This document shows positions 9,368 to 17,957 of a stretch of DNA of 64,000 bases, in pieces. Position numbers and translations under genes: made by a program. Source of the stretch: Novosphingobium barchaimii LL02 (GTDB taxonomy: Bacteria; Pseudomonadota; Alphaproteobacteria; Sphingomonadales; Sphingomonadaceae); NCBI RefSeq assembly GCF_001046635.1, contig NZ_KQ130452.1, positions 67,001 through 131,000 on the forward strand, written 5' to 3'. Numbering within the stretch: position 1 is the stretch's first letter; each line of letters starts with the position of its first letter. The notes below the pieces were generated by a model. It searched no databases. It was not told the origin of the DNA and worked only from the letters and a program-made list of their open reading frames with translations.

Positions 9368-9517
9368 GTTTTCTAACCTGTTGTTGTTATACCATTAACT
9401 TCGCAAGACCGGCGCTTCTAAGCGGTCGTTCCTGAACCGTAGATAGCTGTGATGCGTCCCTTTACGGTCTCGCGCACTCTCCCCAATCCGAGCCGAGTGT
9501 GGCACGAATAGGGCAAC

Positions 9518-10108
9518 ATGTCTGACAAGCGTCGCAATGAAGGCCGCAAGGGCCCGCCACCTTTGAACCCGGTCCGCCTGGAGGAACTGGCGTTGGCCTA
9601 TGTCGCGCGATTTGCGACGACGCAAGCCAAGCTGCGCCTTTATCTGCAGCGCAAGGCGCGCGAACGGGGCTGGGACGGTGATGACGCAAATGGCGGCGAA
9701 GTGTTCGGCGCGCTTGAGGAGTTGGTCGGGCGCTATGCCGAGAAGGGCTATGTCGACGATGCCGCATGGGCCAAGATGAAGGCAGGCAGCCTGCTGCGAC
9801 GCGGCTACGGGGCGCGGCGCGTGGGCGAGGCGCTGGGGCAGGCGGGCGTGAACGAGGATCTGCGCGCTGAGCAGCGGCCGGGGCTGGGCGAGCAGCGCCG
9901 CGCTGCGCTGGTGCTGGCGCGGCGGCGGCGCTTCGGGCCTTTCGCGGTTCAGCGGGGCGACAGCGAAGTCGATCCAAAGCTGCACGACAAGCAGCTCGCG
10001 GCGATGCTGCGTGCCGGGCACCCGCTCGACATCGCGCGCCGGATCGTCGAGAGCGACGATGCCGACGCGCTCGAAGAGTGGGGCGAGTCGGAATTCGGAG
10101 ACGATTGA
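9518..10108 (+). CDS. recX: Regulatory protein RecX
   Basis: This 196-residue basic helical protein belongs to the RecX family, which binds RecA filaments and limits their growth. It has the tandem three-helix pattern: a first repeat (ALAYVARFATTQAKLRLYLQRKARERG) and a second (VGRYAEKGYVDDAAWAKM, then LLRRGYGARRVGEAL). The third repeat is weakly conserved. recA is not in the window. The stop abuts the start of the following DUF192 gene with no gap, so the two are surely co-transcribed. Confidence 0.85.
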   Translation: MSDKRRNEGRKGPPPLNPVRLEELALAYVARFATTQAKLRLYLQRKARERGWDGDDANGGEVFGALEELVGRYAEKGYVDDAAWAKMKAGSLLRRGYGARRVGEALGQAGVNEDLRAEQRPGLGEQRRAALVLARRRRFGPFAVQRGDSEVDPKLHDKQLAAMLRAGHPLDIARRIVESDDADALEEWGESEFGDD

Positions 10109-10600
10109 ATGCGCCTGACACGCAGCACTTTTGCCGCAGCCTTCCTTTTCGCCTTTGCCGCCTGTTCGCAGGGCGGCTCGGATGCCGATGCCAAACCAGC
10201 GGCAACGCAGGCCGCAGTTCACCCGGAATCAGGCCTGCGGATCATTCCCCTGAAGGTGAAGTCGCAGAGCGGCGCCCATGCCTTCAAGGTGGAAGTCGCC
10301 ACCACCGCACAGGAACAGGCCAAGGGGCTGATGTTCCGTACGCAGATGGGCGCGGATGAGGGCATGATCTTCGTCAACGATCCGCCGCGCCGCGCTGCCT
10401 TCTGGATGCGCAACACGGTGATCCCGCTCGACATCATCTTCATCGGCACCGACCACCGCATTTTGAACATCGCGGCAAACGCGGTGCCTTATGATGAAAC
10501 GCCGCTGCCGGCAGACGGCGTGACTTCGGGCGTGCTCGAACTCAACGGCGGGCGCGCTGCGCAGCTGGGTATCAAGGCGGGCGACAAGGTCAGCTGGTAA
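10109..10600 (+). CDS. DUF192 family exported protein
   Basis: This 163-residue protein starts with an export signal that ends in a possible lipobox (FAFAACSQG), so it may be a lipoprotein. The DUF192 domain follows, with the conserved GLMFRTQMGADEGMIF and FWMRNTVIPLDIIFI motifs at about residues 70-115. The domain's function is unknown. The ATG directly follows the recX stop codon. The gene converges with the PHB depolymerase-like gene 24 bp further on. Confidence 0.88.
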   Translation: MRLTRSTFAAAFLFAFAACSQGGSDADAKPAATQAAVHPESGLRIIPLKVKSQSGAHAFKVEVATTAQEQAKGLMFRTQMGADEGMIFVNDPPRRAAFWMRNTVIPLDIIFIGTDHRILNIAANAVPYDETPLPADGVTSGVLELNGGRAAQLGIKAGDKVSW

Positions 10601-10624
10601 GGCGCCTGCCGAACACCGGGCCTG

Positions 10625-11653
10625 CTAGTCGGCAGGCTTGGCCAGTTCGGCAACCATCCCATTGATGGCGGAAAGCTGGGTGCCGTAGTGCGTCAGGAAC
10701 GTGCCGGGCCCCTTTCCGTCGTAGCCCCACCAGTCCCAGCAGCCGTGGGGATTCATCGGCATCAGCTGGCTTTTCGCCACTTGCGGGTACAGCATGACGA
10801 GGCCGTAGATTTCGGCCCAGCCGTTGTAGCCGAGCTGGTGGTACACCGCGTCTCCCACGGTTCCCGCGCCCTGTTCGCAGCCGTGGAACACGACGTGAAC
10901 CGGACAATGCGCTGCGGCCTCGCGGCAGCGGGCCGGAACATAGAGGTAGCCGGCATCCTCGAGGCTCGACAGCGGCGCGCGGAACGGTGACTGGTTGAAA
11001 GCGATCGGATTGCCGGCAAGCTGGCTGCCCACTGCTGGCGGGTCGCCGAAGATTTGCTTCAGGATGGCGGCGGGCTGATCGTAGAGGCCGTGGCCCTGCT
11101 TGCACTTATTGATGAACGGAGCGGCCAGCACTTCGCAGCCGTTGCCGGTCTCATCCGAAATAAACGCGTGGTTCGCGCCTATGGCCGAGACGTAGGCGAT
11201 GTTCGCCGCAGGCACCTTCAGGTCGAGGTAGAACTGGCGCAGCGCTGCCATAGTGGCCGCGGAAACCGTGGTGTCGGCGGCGCCGTGGAACAGGTAGAGC
11301 CGCTGGCGCGCGATGTTGGACAGCGGATCAATCAACCCGAACGCCTGATAATTGAGCGTGAGCGAGTACGAGCCTGCAGGCGAAAGCCCGGAACCGGCCA
11401 TGCAGGCGAGGGCGTCCACTGCGCCGAGCACCCCGCAACCATAAGGTCCGCCCGCGACGATCCCCGCGCCGATCGTGCTCTTCGAAAAAGCGACCGCATA
11501 TTGCACCGCCATGAAACCGCCGGATGATAACCCCGACACGGACGTTCGCTGCGCATCGGTGCCAAGATGCGGCAGCGGCGCGGGGTCGGCGCCGGCAGCC
11601 GGGGCCATGAGGCCGGCGAGCAGACAGGAGATCGCGGCGAACAGATGGCGCAT
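10625..11653 (-). CDS. Extracellular PHB-depolymerase-like esterase
   Basis: This 342-residue secreted alpha/beta hydrolase has a clear signal peptide (about residues 1-22, ending APAAGADPA). The nucleophile elbow SGLSSGGFMAVQ is near residue 42. Acidic and histidine parts are suggested by LYLFHGAADTTV and a C-terminal NPHGCWDWWGYDG. The paired cysteines (YGCGVLG, ALACMAG, HGCEQG) and the length fit the short-chain polyhydroxybutyrate depolymerase catalytic domain without a separate substrate-binding domain. Esterases of other substrates can look alike, so the polymer is inferred. Confidence 0.83.
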   Translation of the reverse strand: MRHLFAAISCLLAGLMAPAAGADPAPLPHLGTDAQRTSVSGLSSGGFMAVQYAVAFSKSTIGAGIVAGGPYGCGVLGAVDALACMAGSGLSPAGSYSLTLNYQAFGLIDPLSNIARQRLYLFHGAADTTVSAATMAALRQFYLDLKVPAANIAYVSAIGANHAFISDETGNGCEVLAAPFINKCKQGHGLYDQPAAILKQIFGDPPAVGSQLAGNPIAFNQSPFRAPLSSLEDAGYLYVPARCREAAAHCPVHVVFHGCEQGAGTVGDAVYHQLGYNGWAEIYGLVMLYPQVAKSQLMPMNPHGCWDWWGYDGKGPGTFLTHYGTQLSAINGMVAELAKPAD

Positions 11654-11962
11654 GACGAATATTCCCCCACCAACACGAATGCGGCATGACCGCGTCGGTG
11701 CTTACACGGCATTTCCCTAGTTGAAGCCTGACTCATGTTGATCCCGCTGTCCAGCCCGGCTGCCATCCAAAATGGCGGCGTTTCCGGGCGTCCGGCCATG
11801 TATCGCCAAGGCACCTGAGCATTCCCCATCCGGCGTCTTCCTGCCCGCGGCCTGTCCGTGCGGCCGAGAATCGTGGGACCGCAACCGGATAAGCGCAGTT
11901 CGGGCCGGAAGACGGCTCAATGCGCTTGCCTTAGGGGGGGCAGAGAGGCTAACGCGCGGCTC
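11654..11962. other. Intergenic region without recognised gene
   Basis: These 309 bp separate the divergent esterase and NDUFA12 genes and should hold promoters for both. No tRNA, repeat or conserved small frame was recognised. A short run of G lies at 11934-11940, just before the NDUFA12 leader. Confidence 0.5.
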
Positions 11963-12370
11963 ATGGGAATCCTGTCCAATATCTTCACCTGGTGGGACGG
12001 CGCCACCATCGGCACCTCGCTGTGGAGCGCGCGTAACGGCGAGCAAGTCGGCACCGACGCGCAAGGGAACAAGTACTTTCGTTCCAAGAGCGCCAAGGTC
12101 AGGACGACCGAGGGTTATGAGCGCCGCTGGGTGATCTACGTCGGCGCCAACGATGCCAGCAACGTCCCCTCCGAATGGCACGGCTGGCTGCACCATTCCT
12201 ATGATGGCGTGCCCGAAAGCCACCTGCCGGCGCCGCGTATCTGGGAAGTGGATTACACCCCCAACGCCACCGGCACCGTTTCGGCCTACCGTCCGCAGGG
12301 CGCTCTCGAGCGTGGCGGCCGCCGCGCTGCCGCGACCGGCGACTACGAAGCCTGGTCCCCGGACGCCTGA
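11963..12370 (+). CDS. NADH:ubiquinone oxidoreductase subunit NDUFA12
   Basis: This 135-residue protein is the bacterial homologue of the complex I accessory subunit NDUFA12 (17.2 kDa). Conserved parts are the N-terminal IFTWWDGATIGTSLW, the middle GNKYFRSK, and RRWVIYVGANDASNVPSEWH with HHSYDGVPE. Such accessory subunits are found in alphaproteobacteria and mitochondria. The start at 11963 (MGILSNIF) matches the family N-terminus and removes an unsupported extension. The other complex I genes are not in the window. The DUF2155 gene follows by 11 bp. Confidence 0.93.
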   Translation: MGILSNIFTWWDGATIGTSLWSARNGEQVGTDAQGNKYFRSKSAKVRTTEGYERRWVIYVGANDASNVPSEWHGWLHHSYDGVPESHLPAPRIWEVDYTPNATGTVSAYRPQGALERGGRRAAATGDYEAWSPDA

Positions 12371-12381
12371 GGGCGATTCTC

Positions 12382-13041
12382 GTGATTCGGGTGAAAGGTC
12401 TTTTAGCACTCTCGCTGCTGTCGGTCCTCGCGGCCTGCGGCAGCGGTGAACCCGCGCCTGAAGCACAGGACACCGGCGTCCCCGATGCGATCGCCGGGAT
12501 GCAAGCGGGGCCTGCGCAGGCCGCGCGCGGTGCGCAGATCGGTACACCCAACAAGGACCGCGTGGTCACGATCGGCGTCCTCAATAAGCGTAACAACCTC
12601 ACGCAGGACCTGGTGATGAAGCCGGGCGAGTCGCGCCGCCTGGGCAATCTTGTGGTCAAGGTTGCAACTTGTGAGAAGTCGCTTCCGTGGGAGCGGCCGC
12701 AGGAAGAAGGCGCCTTCGTTCAGATTTTCGTCGAAGAACGGCGCACCACGGCCGAGAAGCTGGCCTGGCACAAGGTCTTCTCGGGCTGGCTGTTCAAGAA
12801 CGCACCCTCGCTCAACGTCGTCGAACATCCAATCTATGACGTTTGGGTAAAGGCCTGTGCAATGAGCTTTCCGGGCGAAGAAGCGAGCCCGCAGGATGCC
12901 GCATCGTCCAGCAGCGCCAAGAAAGCCTCGGGCAGCGCCAGCACACCTTCGCCTTCGCCTTCGCCGGCGGCGAGCGCATCCCCCACCACCACGCCGGCCC
13001 CGGTCGAACCCGAACCGGTCGAAGCACCCGTCATCCAGTGA
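12382..13041 (+). CDS. DUF2155 domain lipoprotein-like protein
   Basis: This 219-residue protein starts with GTG and has an export signal with a lipobox-like LSVLAACGSG. The DUF2155 domain (about residues 65-150) contains RRLGNLVVKVATCEK, FVQIFVEE and FSGWLFKNAPSLNVVEHPIYDVWV. The last ~50 residues are a low-complexity Ser/Pro/Ala tail. It follows the NDUFA12 gene closely, a pairing that suggests a shared transcript. The tail is encoded opposite the C-terminal end of aat (overlap 12834-13041). The function of DUF2155 is unknown. Confidence 0.85.
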   Translation: MIRVKGLLALSLLSVLAACGSGEPAPEAQDTGVPDAIAGMQAGPAQAARGAQIGTPNKDRVVTIGVLNKRNNLTQDLVMKPGESRRLGNLVVKVATCEKSLPWERPQEEGAFVQIFVEERRTTAEKLAWHKVFSGWLFKNAPSLNVVEHPIYDVWVKACAMSFPGEEASPQDAASSSSAKKASGSASTPSPSPSPAASASPTTTPAPVEPEPVEAPVIQ

Positions 13042-13691
13042 TCGGCCGCCTGCGAGGCAGGCCCAATCTGGGCCCGCTGAAGTAGCTTCAGATACTGCTT
13101 TTGCGGCATTTCCACCGCACCCAGCGAGGCGAGGTGAGCGGTCATGAACTGGCAGTCCAGCAGGCTGGCGCCGCCGCGCCGTAATGCCGCGACAAGCCAG
13201 GTCAGCGCTACTTTCGACGAATCGCTCACCCGTGAGAACATCGATTCGCCGCAGAACACCCGGTCGAAGCCGACGCCGTAAAGTCCGCCGACCAGTTCGC
13301 GGCCATGTTCACCCTCTTGCCAGACCTCAATCGAGTGGGCGTGGCCGAGGAAGTGCAGATTCTCGTAGCTGGCCTGGATGCGTTCGCTGATCCAGCTGCC
13401 GCCGTCCTCGGTGTCCTCATCCTCGGGCCTGATCCGGCGCGGCGCGGCGCAGGCATCCATGACCTTGGAAAAGGCCTCGTTACAGGTCACCGTAAATCGT
13501 CCTCGGCGCAAGGTGCGCGTCAGCGAGTGGGATACGCGCAGCGCCTCCAGCGGCAGGATGGCGCGCTGGCGCGGCTCGATCCAGAAGATTTCCGGGTCGT
13601 CGCGGCTGTCCGACATCGGGAAAATCCCGCTGCGGTAGGCGAGCATGAGCAGTTCGGGCTCAATGATCGGAGTGGATCGGGGCGCGTGCAC
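12834..13691 (-). CDS. aat: Leucyl/phenylalanyl-tRNA--protein transferase
   Basis: Aat adds Leu or Phe from aminoacyl-tRNA to the N-terminus of proteins with basic first residues, marking them for ClpAP. The family core is clear in residues 1-220: LMLAYRSGIFPMSDSRDD, FWIEPRQRAILP, WISERIQASYENLHFLGHAHS, VGGLYGVGFDRVFCGESMFS and LLDCQFMTAHLASLGAVEM. After that the frame stays open for about 65 residues (Gly/Ala/Glu-rich) that lie antisense to the DUF2155 tail. The total of 285 residues is therefore longer than usual. The extension is real as an open frame, but it is probably a by-product of the overlap. Confidence 0.92.
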   Translation of the reverse strand: MHAPRSTPIIEPELLMLAYRSGIFPMSDSRDDPEIFWIEPRQRAILPLEALRVSHSLTRTLRRGRFTVTCNEAFSKVMDACAAPRRIRPEDEDTEDGGSWISERIQASYENLHFLGHAHSIEVWQEGEHGRELVGGLYGVGFDRVFCGESMFSRVSDSSKVALTWLVAALRRGGASLLDCQFMTAHLASLGAVEMPQKQYLKLLQRAQIGPASQAADHWMTGASTGSGSTGAGVVVGDALAAGEGEGEGVLALPEAFLALLDDAASCGLASSPGKLIAQAFTQTS

Positions 13692-13846
13692 GTCACCGTC
13701 CTAGCAGATCGCGGCGGAGGAAGGGAATCGATATGCCGAAAGGTGTTTCCGGCATGCTCAGACGTAGCCGAACGTGCAAACCGACGTTCCGTCACAATCA
13801 TCGCTTGTAATCCCCGGCAGGTCGATCTAGAGGCCAGCCCGCCCGC

Positions 13847-13922
13847 AGGAGTGTAGCTCAGTTGGTAGAGCATCGGTCTCCAAAACCGAGGGCCCACGGT
13901 TCGAGTCCGTGCACTCCTGCCA
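13847..13922 (+). tRNA. tRNA-Trp (CCA)
   Basis: The 76-nt sequence folds as a cloverleaf: the 7-bp acceptor stem AGGAGTG/CACTCCT, the D arm GTAGCTCAGTTGGTAGAGC, the anticodon stem TCGGT/ACCGA with loop CTCCAAA (anticodon CCA), the TTCGAGTC T-loop, discriminator G and an encoded CCA end. It lies upstream of secE-nusG, a common bacterial context for tRNA-Trp. Confidence 0.97.
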
Positions 13923-14155
13923 GCATCTTTCCAAACATCGTGATGATATTCCCCTCGGGGAACGCCCCCTTTGCTGCCCCGGCGCGACACGGGGCTCGCC
14001 GCATGTTGCGACAGGGCGCGCCGCACGATAGCATTGCATTCCCTTGCCTATTGCACCGCGAGGACTAGGAGAACGCGTCCGCCGATTCGGACGTGGCCCA
14101 TGCCTTGGCGCCGCGGCTCCCGGGTTGGGTACAGCGGGGAAAGATCCAGTCTCAC

Positions 14156-15697
14156 ATGCACGCCAGCGCGCATCCTGAAACGCAACTTGCCGGAACGACC
14201 GCGCCCGAAACCGCGCCGGTAAGCGACAGTTACCGCCGCACCCGCCACGAAGCGGTGTGGATGGGCTTCGTTCTGTCCTGTCTGGCTATGCTGCCCGTTC
14301 TGCTGGCTTGGACCCCGCAGATGACCGACTATCCCTCGCACCTTGCAGGGTACAAGGTCATGCTCGACCATGGGCACGATCCGTTCCTGACGCGTTATTT
14401 CCTGTTCAAATGGGAATGGACGGGAAACCTTGGCGCCGAACTGCTGATGGTGCCGCTGACCCCCTTGCTTGGCCTTGAAGAGGCGGGGCGCTTCATCGTT
14501 GCGATGATCCCGTTCCTCAGCGGCATGGCGATCATGGCGGTGGAATGGAGCCTCAGAAAGCGAATCGGTGTGGGCGCAATCCTTGCCTTTGCGATGATCT
14601 GGTCGCCTTCGCTGCTGATGGGCTTCCTCAATTATTCGCTGTCGCTGGCCTTCGCGCTGTTCGCGTTCGCCGGCTGGGTGCGGCTGGAGGGCTGGCGCTG
14701 GCGGTGGGCGGTGATGGTCCCCGTCAGCTTCGTGGTGTGGATCTGTCATGTCTCCGGCTGGGGCGTGATGGGCGTGCTGATGTTCGGCTATGAATGGTCG
14801 CGCCGCCAAAGCTGGCTGGATTGGCGCCCGTTCCTCAAGCCGTGGCCGCTGATCTTCCCGCTGCTGCCGATGCTGCTGGGCATGGGGGCAAACGGCAAGA
14901 TGTCTTACGGCCGCTGGGGTGTGCTCGAGTACAAGTGGGGTATTCTCTACAAATCGATGCGCAGCTACGATCAGGTGCTGGATATCACCAGTCTGTGTCT
15001 GGTGTTGGCGGTGGTGGCCGCCGCCCTTGTGATCCGCCGTTTCGACGGAAGGGTGGGCTGGGCGGCGCTGATCCTGCTGATCCTCACGCTGATCGTGCCG
15101 CGCCAGATTTTCGGCGGCGACTATGCTGATTACCGCCTCAGCACTGCCGCGTTGATGGTGGCCTGCATGGCCATCGACTGGCCGGTGCCGCGCTGGGGCC
15201 TTGCTCTTGCGGGGCTGCTGTTCAGCGTCCGCATCGCCGTGACCAGCGTGGTGTGGTTCCAGGACGGGCAGACCGCAAAACAGCTGATCGCCGCGCTCGA
15301 CCATGTGCCCGAAGGTTCGCGCGTGGCGACTGCGGTGGCCATCCCGCGCACCCAGTGGCTGTTCGGCCCGTTCGAGCATTTCGGCAGTTTCGCGGTCGTG
15401 CGCCGCAGCGCGATGGAGAATTCCAACTTCGCGCTGCCCGACGTCCACATGCTTTCGATGCGTGAGACGCGCTATCGCTTCAACGATCCCACGCAGCGGA
15501 TTCTTTACTCGCCGAGCCAGCGGATCGACCTGCGCAAGTTCAAGCCTGCGCGCCATGCCGACTACCTCTGGTTCATAGGGACGAAGAAGCCTGTGGCGGT
15601 GCCCGATGGCGCCCGGATCGTCTATGCGACGCCAAACTCGTTCCTTGCGCGGCTTCCTAACGCGGTGGACCTTGCAAATCCGGCAGACGGAAGCTAA
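14156..15697 (+). CDS. Polytopic membrane protein, unknown function
   Basis: This protein of about 513 residues has an N-terminal cytoplasmic stretch followed by ten or more hydrophobic segments, then a soluble C-terminal part (about residues 400-513). The motif TDYPSHLAGYKVM in the first large loop, an acidic-aromatic loop after the first membrane segment, recalls GT-C fold glycosyltransferases, but no diagnostic pair was proven. ATG 14156 was chosen; an in-frame start at 14093 would add 21 residues. It stands between tRNA-Trp and secE and is not a translation gene, so it appears inserted in that block. Confidence 0.72.
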   Translation: MHASAHPETQLAGTTAPETAPVSDSYRRTRHEAVWMGFVLSCLAMLPVLLAWTPQMTDYPSHLAGYKVMLDHGHDPFLTRYFLFKWEWTGNLGAELLMVPLTPLLGLEEAGRFIVAMIPFLSGMAIMAVEWSLRKRIGVGAILAFAMIWSPSLLMGFLNYSLSLAFALFAFAGWVRLEGWRWRWAVMVPVSFVVWICHVSGWGVMGVLMFGYEWSRRQSWLDWRPFLKPWPLIFPLLPMLLGMGANGKMSYGRWGVLEYKWGILYKSMRSYDQVLDITSLCLVLAVVAAALVIRRFDGRVGWAALILLILTLIVPRQIFGGDYADYRLSTAALMVACMAIDWPVPRWGLALAGLLFSVRIAVTSVVWFQDGQTAKQLIAALDHVPEGSRVATAVAIPRTQWLFGPFEHFGSFAVVRRSAMENSNFALPDVHMLSMRETRYRFNDPTQRILYSPSQRIDLRKFKPARHADYLWFIGTKKPVAVPDGARIVYATPNSFLARLPNAVDLANPADGS

Positions 15698-15741
15698 GTC
15701 CCCGTTTCCTTCCGACAAGCGGACCTTACTAGCCCCTCCCG

Positions 15742-15755
15742 GCCCCGGCCGGGGC
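15742..15755. promoter_or_regulatory. GC palindrome in the secE leader
   Basis: A perfect 14-bp palindrome GCCCCGGCCGGGGC lies 45 bp after the membrane protein gene and about 90 bp before secE. No T run follows. It could be an operator or a transcript hairpin; its role is not shown. Confidence 0.35.
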
Positions 15756-15847
15756 GGCGATGGCCCCTAGCCGGAAGACACGAGACATTTTTCCGCGCCC
15801 GGCATCTCGTCGGGCACCAGGCAAGTGACACGAGAGAGCGACGTAAG

Positions 15848-16042
15848 ATGGCCAAGACTACTCCCGGCGAATTCATGCGCCAGGTCCAGGCGGAAGCGCG
15901 CAAGATCCATTGGCCCTCGCGCCAGGAGACGGTGACGACGGCGATCTTCGTCGGCATCATGACGGTGCTTCTCGCTGTGTTCTTCCTGGGTATCGACGCG
16001 CTGTTCGGTTGGATCGTCAGCTCGCTGCTGTCGGCCCTGTGA
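15848..16042 (+). CDS. secE: Preprotein translocase subunit SecE
   Basis: This 64-residue single-span protein is the essential clamp of the SecYEG channel. The amphipathic N-terminal helix with FMRQVQAEARKIHWPSRQET is the SecE signature, and a membrane helix follows at about residues 32-60. The length is that of the short SecE found in most bacteria. nusG follows by 28 bp, the near-universal arrangement. Confidence 0.96.
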   Translation: MAKTTPGEFMRQVQAEARKIHWPSRQETVTTAIFVGIMTVLLAVFFLGIDALFGWIVSSLLSAL

Positions 16043-16070
16043 TCGCGATTTAGGACACGAAGAGACAACC

Positions 16071-16607
16071 ATGGCCCGCTGGTACATCATCCACGCTTAT
16101 TCCGGCTTCGAGAACAAGGTGAAGGAATCCATTCTCTCGGAAGCCGAGCGGATGGGCCTCTCCCAGCTCGTCGAGGACGTACAGGTTCCCGCCGAGACGA
16201 TCACCGAAGTGAAGCGCGGCAAGAAGGTACAGGTCGAGCGCAAGACCATGCCCGGCTATGTCCTTGCGAAGCTGCATCTTAGCGACGACGTCTACCACCT
16301 TGTGAAGAACACCCCCAAGGTGACCGGCTTCCTCGGTTCCAGCGGCAAGCCGCAGGCGATCAGCGAGAACGAGGCCAAGCGCTACTTCGGCGCCGCCGAA
16401 CTCGCCGCCGCCGCCCCGAAGAAGACGATCAGCATCGACTACGAGATCGGCGATTCGGTGAAGGTCCTCGACGGTCCCTTCGCCAGCTTCAACGGCATCG
16501 TGGAAGAGCTCGACTTCGACAAGAACCGCGTCAAGGTCGCCGTGTCGATCTTCGGCCGCGCCACGCCGGTCGAACTCGAATTCGAGCACGTCGAACTCAG
16601 CAAGTAA
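16071..16607 (+). CDS. nusG: Transcription termination/antitermination protein NusG
   Basis: NusG (178 residues) binds RNA polymerase and joins it to Rho or to the ribosome. The NGN domain starts with RWYIIHAYSGFENKVKESI and contains KTMPGYVLAKL. The C-terminal KOW domain has GDSVKVLDGPFASFNGIVEELD and FGRATPVELEFEHVEL. The gene is complete and follows secE. It is followed by an unusually long perfect hairpin and then by an acyltransferase gene, rather than directly by rplK. Confidence 0.97.
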   Translation: MARWYIIHAYSGFENKVKESILSEAERMGLSQLVEDVQVPAETITEVKRGKKVQVERKTMPGYVLAKLHLSDDVYHLVKNTPKVTGFLGSSGKPQAISENEAKRYFGAAELAAAAPKKTISIDYEIGDSVKVLDGPFASFNGIVEELDFDKNRVKVAVSIFGRATPVELEFEHVELSK

Positions 16608-16640
16608 TTCTTACACCCGGTCGGGGTGGGTTCACCCATG

Positions 16641-16708
16641 CCGCCCCGGTAATGCAAGGCACCCCGTAGGCGTTCGCGCTTGCGGGGTGCCTTGCATTAC
16701 CGGGGCGG
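16641..16708. repeat. Very long hairpin: 26-bp perfect inverted repeat, TTCG loop
   Basis: Bases 16641-16666 and 16683-16708 are exact inverted repeats. The 16 bases between them pair further through wobble pairs to a TTCG tetraloop, so the whole 68 nt can form a stem of about 32 pairs. There is no T run on either side, so it is not a typical intrinsic terminator. It lies 33 bp after nusG and 39 bp before the acyltransferase start. Confidence 0.85.
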
Positions 16709-16747
16709 AAAACCTTCAATTAACCAGTATGAGCCATACTGCGCGGC

Positions 16748-17791
16748 ATGACGGCAAGACGACTGGACAGGCTCGATGGATTGCGGGGCATTGCGGCCTG
16801 CGGCGTCGCGTTTTTCTATCACCCGCTGCTCGGATTCGATCCGGGCATCATGGACCATGCACCCGGCGCGGTACTCTGGCTGCGGAACTGGGGCTGGACG
16901 TTTGTAGACCTTTTCTTCCTGATCTCGGGCTACATCTTCGCGCATGTCTATTTGCAGGGTGCGCCGCTGGAGCGGGGGCGGTTCGGTGATTTTGCGGTGG
17001 CGCGCCTCGCCCGGCTTTACCCCCTCCACCTCCTGACCCTGCTGGCCTGGGCCCTGCTGTTCGCCGGGGCCACCGGCAACACGTGGTATGCATTCGCCGC
17101 GCATCTTTTCATGATGCAGGCCTTCGTTGAGCCGGTGGCGCATACGTTCAACGGGCCAAGCTGGTCGATTTCGGTCGAGGTGGTCTGCTACGCCGTTTTC
17201 GCGCTGGGCGCGGTGCGGGGCGAGAAGGGCCTGCGGATCGTTACGGCGGCAGCAATCCTCGTCGCGCTCGTGCACTTTGCCGTGCAGGGCCCGCCGGGCG
17301 GCCCCTGGGCCGGTGACAGCGTTCCGCGTGGTCTCCTCGGTTTCTTCACGGGCCAGGTCCTGTGGCGCTGCCGCGCCGGACTGGCGAGGGTGCCGACAGC
17401 AGTCTTCGCTCTCGTCCTGATCGCAGGCTTGAGCATTGACATGGGCAGGGGCAGTTCGCTGCCGCCGATCTCCCTGCTAGCCTGGCCGGCGGTACTTTGC
17501 CTCGCGCTGCGGGCGCCGATGTTGGGAGGCCGGGTGTTCCTGTGGCTGGGCGATCGCAGCTATGCCGTATATCTGATCCATTTCCCGGTCCTGATTGCTG
17601 TCATTCCCCTGCTGCATTCGGCAGGTGCGGGATGGCAGGCCAGCGGCATCACGCTGGCCTATGCGGCCATCGTGCTGGCACTGAGCGAACTGGTCTATCG
17701 CCGCTTCGAAGTCCCCGCGCGCCGGGCGATCCGGGCCGGATGGGCGCGCCGGTCAACGGCGAAATCGGTGCCCGGCACCAGCCCCGCCTGA
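16748..17791 (+). CDS. Acyltransferase family 3 membrane protein
   Basis: This 347-residue integral membrane protein belongs to the OafA/YrhL-type acyltransferases, which move acetyl or other acyl groups onto surface sugars. The N-terminal RLDGLRGIAACGVAFFYHP is the family signature, with its catalytic-type histidine in the first helix. FVDLFFLISGYIFAHVY and FNGPSWSISVEVVCYAVFA are further conserved blocks. About ten membrane segments are visible. It lies between nusG and rplK, where it is out of place functionally, and is separated from nusG by a long hairpin. Confidence 0.88.
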   Translation: MTARRLDRLDGLRGIAACGVAFFYHPLLGFDPGIMDHAPGAVLWLRNWGWTFVDLFFLISGYIFAHVYLQGAPLERGRFGDFAVARLARLYPLHLLTLLAWALLFAGATGNTWYAFAAHLFMMQAFVEPVAHTFNGPSWSISVEVVCYAVFALGAVRGEKGLRIVTAAAILVALVHFAVQGPPGGPWAGDSVPRGLLGFFTGQVLWRCRAGLARVPTAVFALVLIAGLSIDMGRGSSLPPISLLAWPAVLCLALRAPMLGGRVFLWLGDRSYAVYLIHFPVLIAVIPLLHSAGAGWQASGITLAYAAIVLALSELVYRRFEVPARRAIRAGWARRSTAKSVPGTSPA

Positions 17792-17957
17792 ACGCTCTTT
17801 CCTTTTGCCGGCATTTCGTTTAGGGGCGCCCCCTTCGGACCGGCCTTGCGTCGGTTTGATTCCCTTGCGGGAGGGCGGCTCGTTCGCCCGTCATAACCGC
17901 TAGGCATGAGCGTTCCCGGCTTTCGGGCGCGCGACAGTGTGAAAAAGGAGCGGCCTC

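Noticed and set aside
14048-15718. Long antisense frame opposite the membrane protein gene
   Set aside because: It has His/Gln/Arg-rich composition with no domain, typical of a shadow of a hydrophobic coding region.
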